Positions 10,481 to 21,779 of a stretch of DNA of 64,000 nt are shown piece by piece. A program made the translations under genes and the position numbers. Source of the DNA: Diphasiastrum complanatum (Eukaryota > Streptophyta > Lycopodiopsida > Lycopodiales > Lycopodiaceae); contig CM055113.1 in the NCBI GenBank assembly GCA_029204225.1, positions 12,731,286 through 12,795,285 on the forward strand. Reading direction: 5' to 3'. The notes beneath the pieces were generated by a model, which was not told the origin of the DNA, searched no databases, and saw nothing but the letters and a program-made list of their open reading frames with translations. Position 1 is the stretch's first letter, and each line of letters opens with the position of its first letter.

Positions 10481-10869
10481 GGTTGTTGCATGGCAACGCT
10501 TGATGCAATAACGCCTCCTTATGGGTTTTCCATGCTAGTCTCAAGAAAGAGTGAGGTGCCCTTAATTGGCCAATTTTGCAAGTAGCAAAAACTTAACCTT
10601 AATAATTAAGTGACAAGGATTTAGATATTCACGACTAAACATTGCTGCAAAAGGAAAGCTCGCTCAACAATAGCTCTCCCCTTGCTCTACAAGAGCTTGC
10701 ATACAAATTCTTTGGAAACCCTCTCACCCAAAAATAGGCTAAGGAAATATTCAGGGAAAGGGCCAATGCTACCCCGTCCCCCATTTTTGACATCATTGGG
10801 GGGTCGCCCTTCAAGGCCATTCTGTAGGGGAAGGCCGAAGTTGGTGGTAGTTTAAGGTGGAAGGCCAAA

Positions 10870-10962
10870 GAGGTGGACCTTCCTCGATGTGAACACTTGC
10901 CCCAGGCAGAAGACCCTTTTCGCGGTGGAATGGGAGAAGAGGTGGACCTTCCTCGATGTGAA
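10870..10962. repeat. 69-bp spaced direct repeat
   Basis: GAGGTGGACCTTCCTCGATG followed by TGAA occurs at 10870 and again at 10939. Confidence 0.85.
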
Positions 10963-10999
10963 ACTTTTTATATTTTTTTAAACTTTTTTTTGCCGTAGA

Positions 11000-11100
11000 T
11001 TTTTTAACATGGACCTTTCGAGCAAAAGGTCATGTAAAAAAAAAACTAAATTTCTTTTACATGCAAGCTTCGGATCCCCAAAGGTGCATGTAAAAAAGTA
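11000..11100. repeat. Two adjacent small palindromes
   Basis: ACATGGACCTTT pairs with AAAGGTCATGT around 11008-11036, and TTTTACATGCA pairs with TGCATGTAAAA around 11057-11096. A/T runs flank both. They look like small foldback relics. No promoter or RNA role is supported. Confidence 0.5.
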
Positions 11101-11207
11101 TGAAAAAAAAAGAAGCACACAAATTCAGCTATGGAGTCACTCCTATTTCTTCATGGAAAAAAAATGATTTTACATGGTGGTTGAGGGGGTGCCAACGAAA
11201 GATGCTC

Positions 11208-11540
11208 TAAATTTAAAATCAATTGACTAATATATGAACTTTCCCGGTTCCTGGGTTTTGTGAGTGGTTTGGCTGCGATGGGAAGGGCGCCCAGGCTCCA
11301 GCCCACTGGGCCAGTGCCGAGCGGCAAGCCATACCGAGCAAGTCAGGCGTTTTTACGTGGCCATGGCAGAGTATAGCTTCGAAGCCCGGGTAGTCGCCGA
11401 GGTACAGCTCCAGCCTCCAGCCAGCAGCACTGCCTTCCGTGGAGTCCTGGAATCGGACCATCGTCCGGGCTGGTTCATCATTTTTCTTTCTACCCCTCGT
11501 CGCTCGCTATATAGATCCCCTTCTGGTAGAGTCATGAGTA
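11208..11540 (+). promoter_or_regulatory. MIR166 promoter with TATA box
   Basis: A GC- and CpG-rich block ends in CTCGCTATATAGATCCCC, with the TATA box at 11508-11513. Transcription would start near 11540, about 190 bases before the miR166 hairpin, a normal distance for a plant Pol II microRNA gene. The upstream part is repeated in decayed form at 9589-10100. The short open frame across it (11264-11623) is probably incidental. Confidence 0.6.
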
Positions 11541-11730
11541 AGCTTTCCGATTTCCTGGTGCTGTTTTCTGAGGAATTGGTTCTGGATCGTGGGCGAGACG
11601 GATTGTTGTTTTGTGAGTTGTAGCAGCATTTGGTGCTGGGTCCGTGAAGAAGGCTTAAACGCTGGTTGTTGTGCGGCGGGATCGGATATGGGTTTTCAAT
11701 TTGCTGGTAGCAGGATTGGAGGTTTGTAAT

Positions 11731-11867
11731 CTTGGCAGTTCCTGGATGCGGGGAGTGTAGCCTGGCTCGACGCCTTTTAAGGATATCGTTTCTGGCTTGC
11801 TGCTTGCTGGGGACTGTCCTGAACGGTTTCGGACCAGGCTTCATTCCCCTCAGCTTGGCTTGCCGCT
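11731..11867 (+). ncRNA. MIR166: MIR166 microRNA precursor hairpin
   Basis: Bases 11829-11849 match mature plant miR166 exactly over 21 nt (starts TCGGACCAGG, ends TTCATTCCCC). The opposite arm 11750-11770 (GGGGAGTGTA then GCCTGGCTCGA) pairs with it: 17 Watson-Crick pairs, two G:U and two mismatches. Allowing a 2-nt 3' overhang, the star strand is 11752-11772, with the GGAGTGT...CTGGCTCG form known for miR166 stars. A lower stem of about 15 mostly paired positions extends to 11734/11864 and a loop of about 56 nt separates the arms, as expected for base-to-loop processing. The miR166 family guides cleavage of class III HD-ZIP mRNAs controlling leaf polarity, meristem and vascular patterning. 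The locus has its own TATA box upstream and lies in the least transposon-rich part of the window. Confidence 0.95.
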
Positions 11868-11879
11868 ATTCTTGAAGAT

Positions 11880-14800
11880 GCACCGGCTCTCACAAAAGTT
11901 AGCAACAGAAGGCATAAATAATTTTCAAAATTATTAGGTAATTAGGATACTCAACTTTTGTTGCTAGCTTTCCATGACAGCTGTAGGCATGCCGATAAGA
12001 AGCAGCGGAGGTGTTTCCCTTTTTATTCGTCCTCCTTTGTCCAAGTACAGTGCATGCATGACTTAACAGACTTGTGTGGTTTGATCTATTCAATCGCTCT
12101 AGCTTGCTTAATATCCAGATCCGATCTAAAACCGTCGCAGATTAATTTCAAAAGGTATTCAAAGAGATCGAGTCGCGAGCGACTACGCAAAAGATTTATA
12201 CGTTTTCGTCTTACTGATTGCGAGCCTTAACGCTAGTCTGTGTTTTAGTACCATACAATATTCGCAAGTAACTAACAACCTTTCGGAAAGTAAAATAAGT
12301 CCGATATGATCAACCCTCTTGAATGTTTTTTCTTATATTCTCCAATACTGAACGATGAGGTTATACCTTTCGATGTTAATAGGATAGATTGAATTATCAA
12401 TTAGTGGCATGTTACTAGGGCTACTACATTCAGGTAAAACACAGAAGCATGTGCTGCTAAGATGTACAAATAGGCGTTTGGGCCAGGGCCAGGACAGCGT
12501 AGATCAGAATCCGATCTTGATTTAGCACCTCAGAAGTTTACCTTAATTGAGCTTTTGGATGTTAGCATGTTTGTTCTTAACTCTATCCACGGTGATATGA
12601 TGAGTTTTACACTACTATCTGGCGGTTGAGAAATTTCTGGCAACTCATGCCTTAAACAAGACCAACGTTGAATATGGTTGCCTCAACTTAGATGAGTGAA
12701 AATTATTAGTTGTAGCTATGTGTTTTTGCAAACCCAACCACTACCTTGACTCTTCGGATCCAAGCGACCTTTCGAGGCTGAAGCTTTTTGGTTTTTTGAA
12801 ATCGCATGCCATAAACTAATTACAAAGAATAAAATGTTCTTTTGGAAATCTAGACTTTATTGAAACTGGTAGTGATTTCTAATGATCGTCTCCTCCTTCA
12901 AAAATTTCATGAATATATTCATGATCCGTACTCCTTTTAGCGTCCTTGTTAAAAGTTTCTTCCGATTACTCGTTTACCTATAAATCATAGACACGTTAAA
13001 ATCTACTAACTCTTCTTAACACTCACTTATCAGATAAATGATTGACCTTGATCAGGTGCACGTGATGCTAGAATGTGAGCGCTAATCATGACACTTTCAG
13101 TAGTCGTTGACGTTATCATTTCTAGGATAACTTGTTTTCGGCTATTGTGTAGGTTTTCTAATTTGTGGCATATGATGTCCTGAGCCGTCACGTAGTATTT
13201 ACATGATCGCTTTACTGATTATTTTGGAGAACGTTCACAGTTTTTAAACTTATCATGAATTTGCATGTTGCTTTTAACAGACTTTTAAAACATTTTGTCC
13301 AGCCTTTTTTTTATGTACCGCGATCCATGGTTCCATTACAACATCTACGGTGACTAAAATTGGCGACTAACGCTCTTAACCATAGTTTGGCTGCATCTGA
13401 TCGGCTTTCCTGACTATTTCTGTGTTAAACAGGCCTGCATTTCAAGGGGCTTGAGTATCTTGTCATTGGTAAGTGTGGCGTGGCGATCTTAACTCACATA
13501 GCCATCAGCTTTTACTATATTTAATCATAAGCTTGTCTTCTTTGCTTATGCACCAAAACACCAGCTCTAGTCCATCCAAGAATTAACCTAAAGAGCCATG
13601 GGTATTTGTCGCCGTTTGATACACCGGCCTAGTTTCATTTTAATAACAATGATGCCTGCAGGTATATCTCAATATTTTGTGAGTTTTGAATTCTGCTTTT
13701 GGCTGTGTCATCTTGCTGTGTCGTAGGTTGAACTGTCATAACTTAGTATGTTTTTCAGGAAAATTTTCAGAATCTGAGAAGGTTTATGGTTGCATGAATC
13801 TACAATCACCTGTGATGGAGGCCGGTAATTTGTTTGTTCAGTACGCAAATAGTAAGCATAGCTACGCAAGTATTCGTTTCATGAATGACTTACAAAGCTC
13901 AAGACGTAGACATCACAAAATGTCAAGCCATAGCCAAGTTTGGACGGAACGTACCTCTATCCCGTTGTCTTAAAGTTTTTGTCCTGTGTATGTGTCTCTC
14001 GACTTCTAGAGAAAAGTTCCAGCTGGGATCCACCAAGATTACTGGCAGATCTACTTGAAAATGAGTGCTGTGCGTCAGAGGGTATTGAGAATGTGCCTAC
14101 TCCTATACATAATTAATGCTCCTTTATGCTAGTAGTGCAGTTAACAAGGTTTGCGTAATTGTACGCAACAAATTTGTGGTGAAGGCAAGGTTGAAATTAG
14201 CCCGTGATTTTCTTGCCTCCATTTTTAGTGTTTCATCGTTTCTTAATAGCATCATATGCTACGAACGGTGAGACTTCTCTCAAGACTGTTAAGTTTTTTC
14301 TTGAAGCAAACTAGCGTAAAACAACCTTCACGTAAGTTTGTCATTATGCAAAATCATCTAATAAGATCCTATTTCACCTATAAATTCCTTCTACGTCATC
14401 TCATGACAAGCTAAATTTGTAGGGTTCAGCCACCTGGGACTCTGAGAGTAGGATTGACTAGATTTATTTGAAATTATTGCGAATCTACGTAAGCAAATTA
14501 ATGTACAAGTACATGTTTTGAATCCCATCGCAAATTCGAATCTCCTACACAGACGTTCCTCGAACATCGTTAGGTTTTTCAATTGTCATTGACCTCGAAA
14601 TTTTTATGTTTCAATGAAAAATTTCACAAACGATATATTTCCAAGTAACAGGTTACTTAATGTTCAAGGCGGTTTAATTAGATGGTCACGATATTGATTA
14701 GCTTAGCTTGAATGTGGCAGTGTGCAGTGTGCACTGAGAGTTTTCTAATGTCGTGTAAGATATCTAGTAAGCTGTTCTTTTCAGATGAATATTTCATTTC

Positions 14801-15600
14801 AAATTTTTGGCAGTTTCTTTTTTTAGCCATTTAGTAATGACATTGTACGTTATTGGACTGTTCATCTCTTCAGATAAATGTATAATTTCAACTTTTTTGT
14901 AGTTCTTTAGCCATTTAGTAATCTACGTTCTATTAGCTACAGTAGCACTACCTAGTTGCATCTTTCTTGCAGCCATTATGTAGTATTTACTCGCCATGCG
15001 TTGCTTGAGGAAATTATGCTATAAGTGAGTCGAGATGGTTCTATTTACGAATGCGAAGTGTTCAGTTTTTTCTTTATTGTACATGATCGTTCTGAAAACT
15101 GTGTACATCTACCACGTTAGCCTGTTCAGAGTTTTTTGTTTCGTATATCTAGTGCCAGCAAACGATTTCATTACGCGTCAATCCACGCAAATCTTTTTAA
15201 TATGTACTCTCGACATTTATTAGCGGCTAGCATTTCATCGACAGTTCATCGAATTGATACAACTAAATGCTGCTGGAGTTTATCGGACGAAATTCAATTT
15301 CAACCAATCGATGCTATGTAACGTCATTTTTGAATTTAGCTTTAGCCTTTACCAGTCGATTTAGCACTTCGGTTATGACTCTTTCTATCTACAGTTTTAG
15401 GTATTTACTGGAGTGCTACAAAGGCTCTAAAGACTTTCGAATTAACAAGAGTGTTGCTTCGACGGAACGAAAGGAACATCTTTCAATGCGTCGAGAAGCA
15501 ATGTTCGCCATAACATGAAGGAAAGGGTACGTTTTCAAAAGCTTCACGTGCTTGGCAAATAAGAAAAGGTATTAGCAAAGGATACAGCTAGCGGCCTCCC
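11880..15600 (+). other. Region downstream of MIR166, CpG-containing, no protein gene seen
   Basis: About 3.7 kb without LTR-element coding traces and with many CpG dinucleotides, unlike the surrounding repeats. The longest plus-strand open frames (11958-12230, 13686-13973, 15267-15518) show no known motif. Intron-like signals exist; for example a pyrimidine-rich acceptor before 13433 and GTAAGT at 13469 bracket a 36-base exon-like block. It may be the rest of a long spliced primary microRNA transcript, or intergenic sequence protected from methylation. Confidence 0.4.
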
Positions 15601-16322
15601 TCCGACCCACCACGCATAGTCAACCCTATTAAAGAAAGACTAATCATAAGAGAGGATTAACATTATTTCACATAAAGAGTATGATAGCAAAAGACAAAAA
15701 CATAATCACACGTAACATCTGTGGAATATGGAATAAAGATGATAATGTTTCACAAAATTTAACTCATCTATTCATTCTTTTAGTTGAAATAAGTAGAAAT
15801 AAAGTATGGTGACTACTCTTGTATGTACGGTGCTTTGCCAATCAAGGTTGACACATTGAGGTGCATGGCATAGGATGTTGCAATAAAGCTTGAATGGTAG
15901 TGGAGAGATGACCTTTTGTGTATTTCTTAATTAACACAAGTGAGATTTATCAAGGTGTATGGTGTTTACTTTTTATTACAATTAACAATGGACAATTGTT
16001 TTTTTTTTAAATTTGAAGAATCTGAACAAGATAAGTAGAATTCTAGAGGTATGTTTAGCTAGAGTTGATTGTAGAGAGGGAGGCATTGCTTCCTACAACG
16101 ATCTAGTTGACTATGGCGGACTAAGATTTTGGACCCCATTCCCATGCTTGCTCTAGCTTTCAATGTACAGAGGAAGTCTACTTCGTTGGTAGCAAACCTC
16201 CCTCCTCCATACATGCTATCGGTGACAATGGGGGGACGGTGTCCATTCATAGGATACGGGTCTCATATACTTATCAAAACTTATAGTAGATGATCTAGTA
16301 ACCTATCAATTGATAGCCTCTG
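15601..16322. other. Intergenic, no gene recognised
   Basis: AT-rich sequence with a 63-codon minus-strand open frame (16250-16059) that has no recognisable motif. Nothing more is supported. Confidence 0.4.
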
Positions 16323-16442
16323 TAATACCCTATTACATGCCACTTTTTGTGACTTATTATTTTGAGATGCAAAAGCCTAATCTAATACCCTATTACATGC
16401 CACTTTTTGTGACTTATTATTTTGAGATGCAAAAGCCTAATC
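16323..16442. repeat. Exact 60-bp tandem duplication
   Basis: Bases 16323-16382 are repeated without a mismatch at 16383-16442. The perfect identity amid decayed sequence indicates a recent slippage or unequal-exchange event. The unit is a multiple of three, so the surrounding 73-codon frame stays open, but no gene is evident. Confidence 0.97.
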
Positions 16443-17680
16443 AACGCATTCAAATAATGAAGCAAATATTCAATTATGAAGAAATATCTAATGGACACAA
16501 CAACAATAATTCCAATTCAACGATATATTGAGGGAAAGAAATGCAACTAAATGAATCTAAAGGAAGGACTATTAAACGAAGGGCATTTATGAAACGACGC
16601 ACACCTTAAATAGAATGCTTTGGGTTGTTCGCACCTCATGTAAATGTTGCAACCTTCCACATGCTCGTTTCTCATTGGAAAAAAGCCGCATGACTAGGAT
16701 GCCACATAAGATTTGTACACTTGTAATTTTCTAATTGATTAGAATCAGTTAAGTAAATATAAATAAGAACCAACATATCGGTTGTCAAGAGATGCATATG
16801 TTCGCACTCGACCCTCTATATGTACTCCACAAACGCTTCAATGTAATTACTGAGTTTTCAGGAGAACAGAGAGAGTCTCAAGCCCTTTGAGTTTTTCCTG
16901 CTCTTCACCTTCATACGCTTTCTACTTGCTGAGCGCTTCTGTCCTTAACATTTGACTGTCTCGCTTGTCGAATGTGGCATGTGTTTGGTTACTCCGATCA
17001 GACAATACTTTTAGCTTTGATATTGTTGTAAGTGTTCAACCGTAAATTCAAAGCTGAAATTTGTCTTTTAACTAATCGGTTGTTTAATTGCTTTTGTAAT
17101 TGAACTACCGATTGTTTTGAATTTAACTGTGATCAAGGCATTCAGAATCACTATTTCATTTTTGTTGCTAAATGTTCGTACTTAGAAATCTATTTCTAAA
17201 GAATCCACACTGTTGTTGTAAACTGGTATTGATTGAAGTTTACTTATGGATACTTGAACATTGTAAATCTGAGATCGATCGTTTGGTTGAATGAGCGACT
17301 GTCTGTTGTTGAGGACAAATTGTCGGATCTCGTTTACATTGCTCTGAGACGTTCATGAGCTACTTTGTATCGGACTTACTGATGCAACAATGTCTTTCTT
17401 GTCTGACAAACTTAATTAGGTGAACAGACCAATATATCGATCTGGCCGATAAGTTGGATATTCTAACCCAGTAATGAAATGCATACGATATGAGAATTGT
17501 TGGGATCAATCATCTTTTTGTTATTGTATGTTGAAGATACATCTTAACTAGTGATACTAGTCGTCAATTTCATTGAATGTCTGTTGACAACCAGTTTATG
17601 TACCAAGAACAACAAATGAACCAAAATCATCTATAATCACATCAACAACCAGTCCCTTTGGGGTTCGACTATCTTCTATG
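16443..17680. other. LTR-like or intergenic AT-rich stretch
   Basis: It contains a TATA-like AAATATAAATAAG near 16755 and pyrimidine-rich blocks that resemble an LTR. No TG...CA edges, primer-binding site or second copy could be found, so the assignment is open. Confidence 0.3.
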
Positions 17681-18290
17681 CTACATTTCCATACTTTTGA
17701 GATAAATATAGTACGACAACCTCTTCCAGCAAAGATTGCAAAAACTAAGGACAATCATGTTAAAAACTTTACAGGCATCATGCTTTTTGTTAAAATACCA
17801 ATATGCATGGCCCACTTTTAATTTATATGTAGACGAAAAGCCCATAGTTCGTCGACTTGGAATTTTTGTTTCCATTTGGAATGGTTTACTTCCATGGCCT
17901 TGGTTATTGTATTAGACAAGATCTTGTTTGGGACTCTACCTATTCAATATTACACCTATGATTTAAGGTGTGCTTTTTTGTGTACCACTAGAAACTTAGA
18001 TACGAAATGTGTTATGGTTTCGTTCATAAAGTGAGAATCCTAATTGTTGACAATCTTTAATTGGCATCATTGCTCTTTGCATCAGTGGCTCGTATGGCCT
18101 CAACTTCCACCAATTTTGTGAGATAGAAATCATGCATGGGATCCTTTTATAGCTTGGTGTATTGGCCCCACATAATCCAAACCCCATTTTTCATATGGTA
18201 TAAGTTATCCAAGCCACAAAACTTATACATAATGCTTGAGGGGCTTGGATGTGTGTTGGAACACTTCACAATGGGGTATGTATTAGTGAA
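17681..18290 (-). pseudogene. Decayed Ty3/gypsy integrase
   Basis: Read on the minus strand with frameshifts, 18196-18130 gives EKWGLDYVGPIHQA, the integrase core opening. 18110-18070 gives TKLVEVEAIRATDAKS, and 18050-18000 gives IVNN-stop-DSHFMNETI, matching the IVNDQGTHFVNQTI of the G1 element at 47 kb. Further down, HFVSKFLVVHKKAHL and a PVKF segment follow the integrase order. The glutamate of the DDE triad appears lost (GRVP in place of GQVE). It is a dead relative of the Athila/Tat-like element G1. Confidence 0.7.
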
Positions 18291-18746
18291 TGTCACTATG
18301 ACCTCAAACCTAACTATATAAATCTTCTACCATGGCATTAGGGCTAGGATCTGTTTATGGACTAGTGCTAAAATAATCTTGAAGGGTCCAAATGCAAGCT
18401 ACATAAGACTATAAAGAGGGTTCAACCCTCCTCATTGTTTATTTTGGCTAAGAGAATGAATGATTTACATTTGGTCTACATTTTCTATTTTCTCTCTCTA
18501 GCTTACGCAATGATTTTTTGTCCAAAGCCAAGTAGATCTACATGATCTAAGTATATTATTTATCATGGATTTAATCTTTGTTTGATGTTAAGTTCGGTTT
18601 ATCAATCTTGATTGGGTCCATTAATATCTTGGAAGATAGATCTTGATGCATTGTTCTTTGGTAGTTTTTCCCTTAGTTACTTTGCATCTTAAGTTTCATG
18701 GTTAGCAATCGACCATTGGATCTTGGCAGTTAGTGAGACACTCACA

Positions 18747-18758
18747 TGGTATCATTGC
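18747..18758 (+). other. Degenerate copia primer-binding site
   Basis: TGGTATCATTGC resembles the initiator-Met PBS (TGGTATCAGAGC) with two changes, preceded by CTCACA as an LTR would end. A decayed copia gag starts about 450 bp downstream. A possible 5' LTR could start at TGTTGGAACAC (18253), but no partner is visible. Confidence 0.4.
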
Positions 18759-19204
18759 TTTGGTCACTAGTCTTTCAAGCTTATTCCAGATGACCTATTT
18801 GGTGTTTGTGCAAGGTTGAAGACTAGTTTATAGTCGGGATTTAAGAGGAGTTAGATTGGTGCACATATCTCATGCTAGGGCATCAAATCTCTTGCTTGAA
18901 GAATTTGTCTCTATATTACATCATTATTTCTCATAATGATGTAATGCATTTGGTAGTGATTTGTATCAAATTTGTTGCATTGTTTTTGACAATCTTGATA
19001 GAATTGCAAATGGAAATAGAAGGATTCTATATACTCCTTTCATAATCTATAAGTTTCTAACATCTACTCTTCAACACTTGTAATATAGTGCTTGTGGAAA
19101 CACAATGTCATGATTAGGATTTTTGCATATCATCATTGTTTGATTACATTTTATCTAGATCTACTCATTCTAGTATATATGAATCTTCATGGAAACATTG
19201 TTTT

Positions 19205-19860
19205 GGAGTAAAGTGATACATTGACATCTTCTAACTACGTGATTTGGAAAATCAAGATGAAATGATTGTTGGCGATACATGATCTTATGAAAATTGTGCT
19301 AGATTTGGAGAAAAGGCCTTCTCGAGAAACCCTAAACCAAGTTTTACAAGAGAGCCAAATTTTGCTCTACACATCATCAAGATGAATTTGTCCAATGAGC
19401 TTCTCATGGAATTGGAGGGAGCCATTATATAAAAGGAGGCTTGGGACACATTATAATGATTGATTCCATGAATCAAAGGGGTATTACTTTGAGGAATCGA
19501 ATGAAGTTTCGTAGCTTGAAAGAATTGCAGAGTGAGTTGGTGAGCAAGGATCGTTGACATGCCAACATGCAAGCAAGAGGGAAATTTCAACCAATCAATG
19601 CAAAGGCCAATGAAGAAGCCTTATTTATCAAAGATAAGAGAAAGGGCATATCCATAAGGAGTAGCAATAAAAGATCCAAGCTTATGGGAGAAAAGTATAC
19701 TCCACATAAAAGTAACATCAACAAATCTTAAGTGTAATGTTCACATTGTGATGAAATTGCTCATTATGCAAGTGGGTGTTTTCAGAGACGTAGAGAGAAG
19801 ACTAATGGTTTTAATGAAATCAATAGCACTAAGCAAATTAGTGATGGCACAAGTATGGTA
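19205..19860 (+). pseudogene. Decayed Ty1/copia gag with zinc knuckle
   Basis: The plus-strand frame begins LTSSNYVIWKIKMK, stop, LLAIHDLMKIV, the usual N-terminal copia Gag pattern. After a frameshift it continues MNLSNELLMELEGA and KEAWDTL, then a segment ending LKELQSELVSKD. A CCHC knuckle C-x2-C-x4-H-x4-C (CSHCDEIAHYASGC) is intact at about 19738-19779. At least two stops and two frameshifts make it nonfunctional. It probably belongs with the degenerate PBS at 18747. Confidence 0.75.
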
Positions 19861-19869
19861 GTGGTTTAC

Positions 19870-20857
19870 TTTGCGTTGATAAAGACATGCTTAGCCAAGG
19901 AGGTAACATGTCTAGTCCTCTATCTTGTATTGAATCCTTAGTTCCAAGTTCGAATGATTCCTTTGGTAGGATTAAAGATGCCATGTTTGTAGCAAGAAAG
20001 AATTCATTTGTCTTAGAAGGATATATTTTAGCACAAGGAGTAGTACATGCAAAGACAATGGTCTTTATGTATCAACAAATGGTCAAGGTATGGATGATCA
20101 TGAAGGATAGTTCTATTTGGACTCTTTGTTTGACCTTGTTTTAGCTCAAGATGTTAAGCAACTTAGGATTTCATATTAATGTAATTACTTGATTTTTTTA
20201 CGAAAATAACTATGCAATTTACGTTTTACGTTATTACGAAATGTATGATGATTATGTGAACGAAAAATGATCTGCTAAGTCACCGATGACTGGTTGAGCA
20301 GGTAATTTTTGAAAGCTCGATGTGATATCTTGGGTATTAAGTGAAGTTTGGTGGGGTCGCCAAGCTTTTTTGAGTAGCTGAAAAACATAACTAGATTTTT
20401 TCTCTTTCTTTTGATAATATTATCTAGCATAAAATAAATGATGGGTCTGCCAAAATTTATTGTATATCTTGGTGGGTTTACCTGAAGAGTAGGTTTCTAA
20501 CCAGTAACATGAATATCAACGTTAATAATGCCAGTATTGTCACGTTAATAACTTTCAATATTCACAATTCACAATTTACGTAATAACGAATTTGAAATCC
20601 ATGTAAATTAAAGCAAGGTGTCAATAATTCCATCTTCAAACAAATTCATCAATGTTAGAAAGAGATTATCATTAATTTGGTTGCATAAAGAAAAGGGAGA
20701 ATCAATGCTATGTTCTTTATTGTGGCATAATGCTATTAGAGAGGATGCATATATGGTATGTTGTTTTGTCAAAGAGGATGTATATACAAAATTGAAAATA
20801 CTAAAGAGGATCTATCTTCGGTATGTATTTGTAACAAGTGATGGAGCGAATACAAAA
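19870..20857. other. Unassigned sequence after copia gag relic
   Basis: A plus-strand open frame at 19887-20144 follows the gag relic but shows no protease or integrase motif. The rest is AT-rich with small ACGTT/ACGTAA repeats and no recognised gene. Confidence 0.35.
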
Positions 20858-20858
20858 T

Positions 20859-21598
20859 ATACATTAGAGAAAATTTGGCCTTGGAAAGGGCCCTATAAGG
20901 ATTGCCACGTAGGATGAAAATTTTTTGGCAATGTAAAATGATAAAGTAAACTATTTTTCTGCCCGCAGTCCTGCCCACACAGTCTTCGATGATTAGCTAT
21001 TATGTGGGTAGTATAGTTTGTGACTGAAAAAAAAAATCATAACTTTTGAATGACAACTCGGATTGAGATGATTACGGTGCCATTAGAAAGCCCTCGACGA
21101 GAGCTTTTCAACGACACCCAACATGACCCAGTTCCGAGATACGGTGAAGAAGTTATGGCCAGTCAAAGTTTTGGTCAGTCAACACTTGGTCAACCCGATA
21201 TCAAAGAGATATGGGTTGACCAAGTGTTGGGACCCAAACTTTGACTGGCCATAACTTCTTCACCGTAGCTCGGAACTGGGTCATGTTGGGTGTCGTTGAA
21301 AGGCTCTCGTCGAGGGCTTTCTAATGGCACCGTAATCGTCTCAATCCGAGTTGTCGTTCAAAAGTTATACTGTCTTTTTGCTAAGTTGCATACTATACTA
21401 CATATAAAATGGCTTATTTACGAGCTGCCCCCGACGCAAAATGAAAGTTCTTTTAAAAAGAAAAGAAAATCAATTTGAAAGAGCTACGTTACGTAGATTT
21501 CAAATTTGAGTGCTTTCATTGGACCATGTGGAAGAAACTTTTGAGGTATCTTTTTGAAAGGCCCCTTTTGTCCTCAAATTTTCTCTAATGTATACCCT
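20859..21598. repeat. Large palindrome (foldback), arms up to ~370 bp
   Basis: The core arms 21035-21205 and 21208-21370 are near-perfect reverse complements, for example GGTCAACCCGATATC facing GATATGGGTTGACC around a ~3-base loop. Weaker pairing continues outward: GTAGTATAG near 21009 faces CTATACTAC near 21395, and ATACATTAGAGAAAATTTG near 20859 faces CAAATTTTCTCTAATGTAT near 21576. Inner and outer arms share almost the same centre, so it is one inverted duplication with diverged flanks. A transcript would fold into a long hairpin. Confidence 0.85.
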
Positions 21599-21779
21599 TT
21601 GTAAGTGGTTGTTTCAGATGAAATAACCAGCTCATCTTGGTATGGCAATCCAAGAACAAAGCACATGTGTTCAAAGCAACAAGGCATGATTATTTTTGCA
21701 ACAAGTTTCTAAACATTTCTAGCACAAGAGGCAACTAATTTTGAAACTCAAACATGCTTCTAGATGGGGTAGATGACAG

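Noticed and set aside
11353-11844. 163-codon minus-strand open frame across the MIR166 hairpin
   Set aside because: It overlaps the promoter and hairpin antisense, and its translation resembles no protein; GC-rich chance openness is enough.
16600-17520. Solo LTR
   Set aside because: LTR-like composition and a TATA-like box exist, but no TG...CA edges, target duplication or second copy could be shown.
20618-20917. 99-codon frame ending TKYTLEKIWPWKGPY, considered a gene
   Set aside because: A similar KGYTLEKI and KGPFK reading appears on the opposite arm of the palindrome (about 21630-21550 minus), so it is repeat sequence; the parent protein could not be named.
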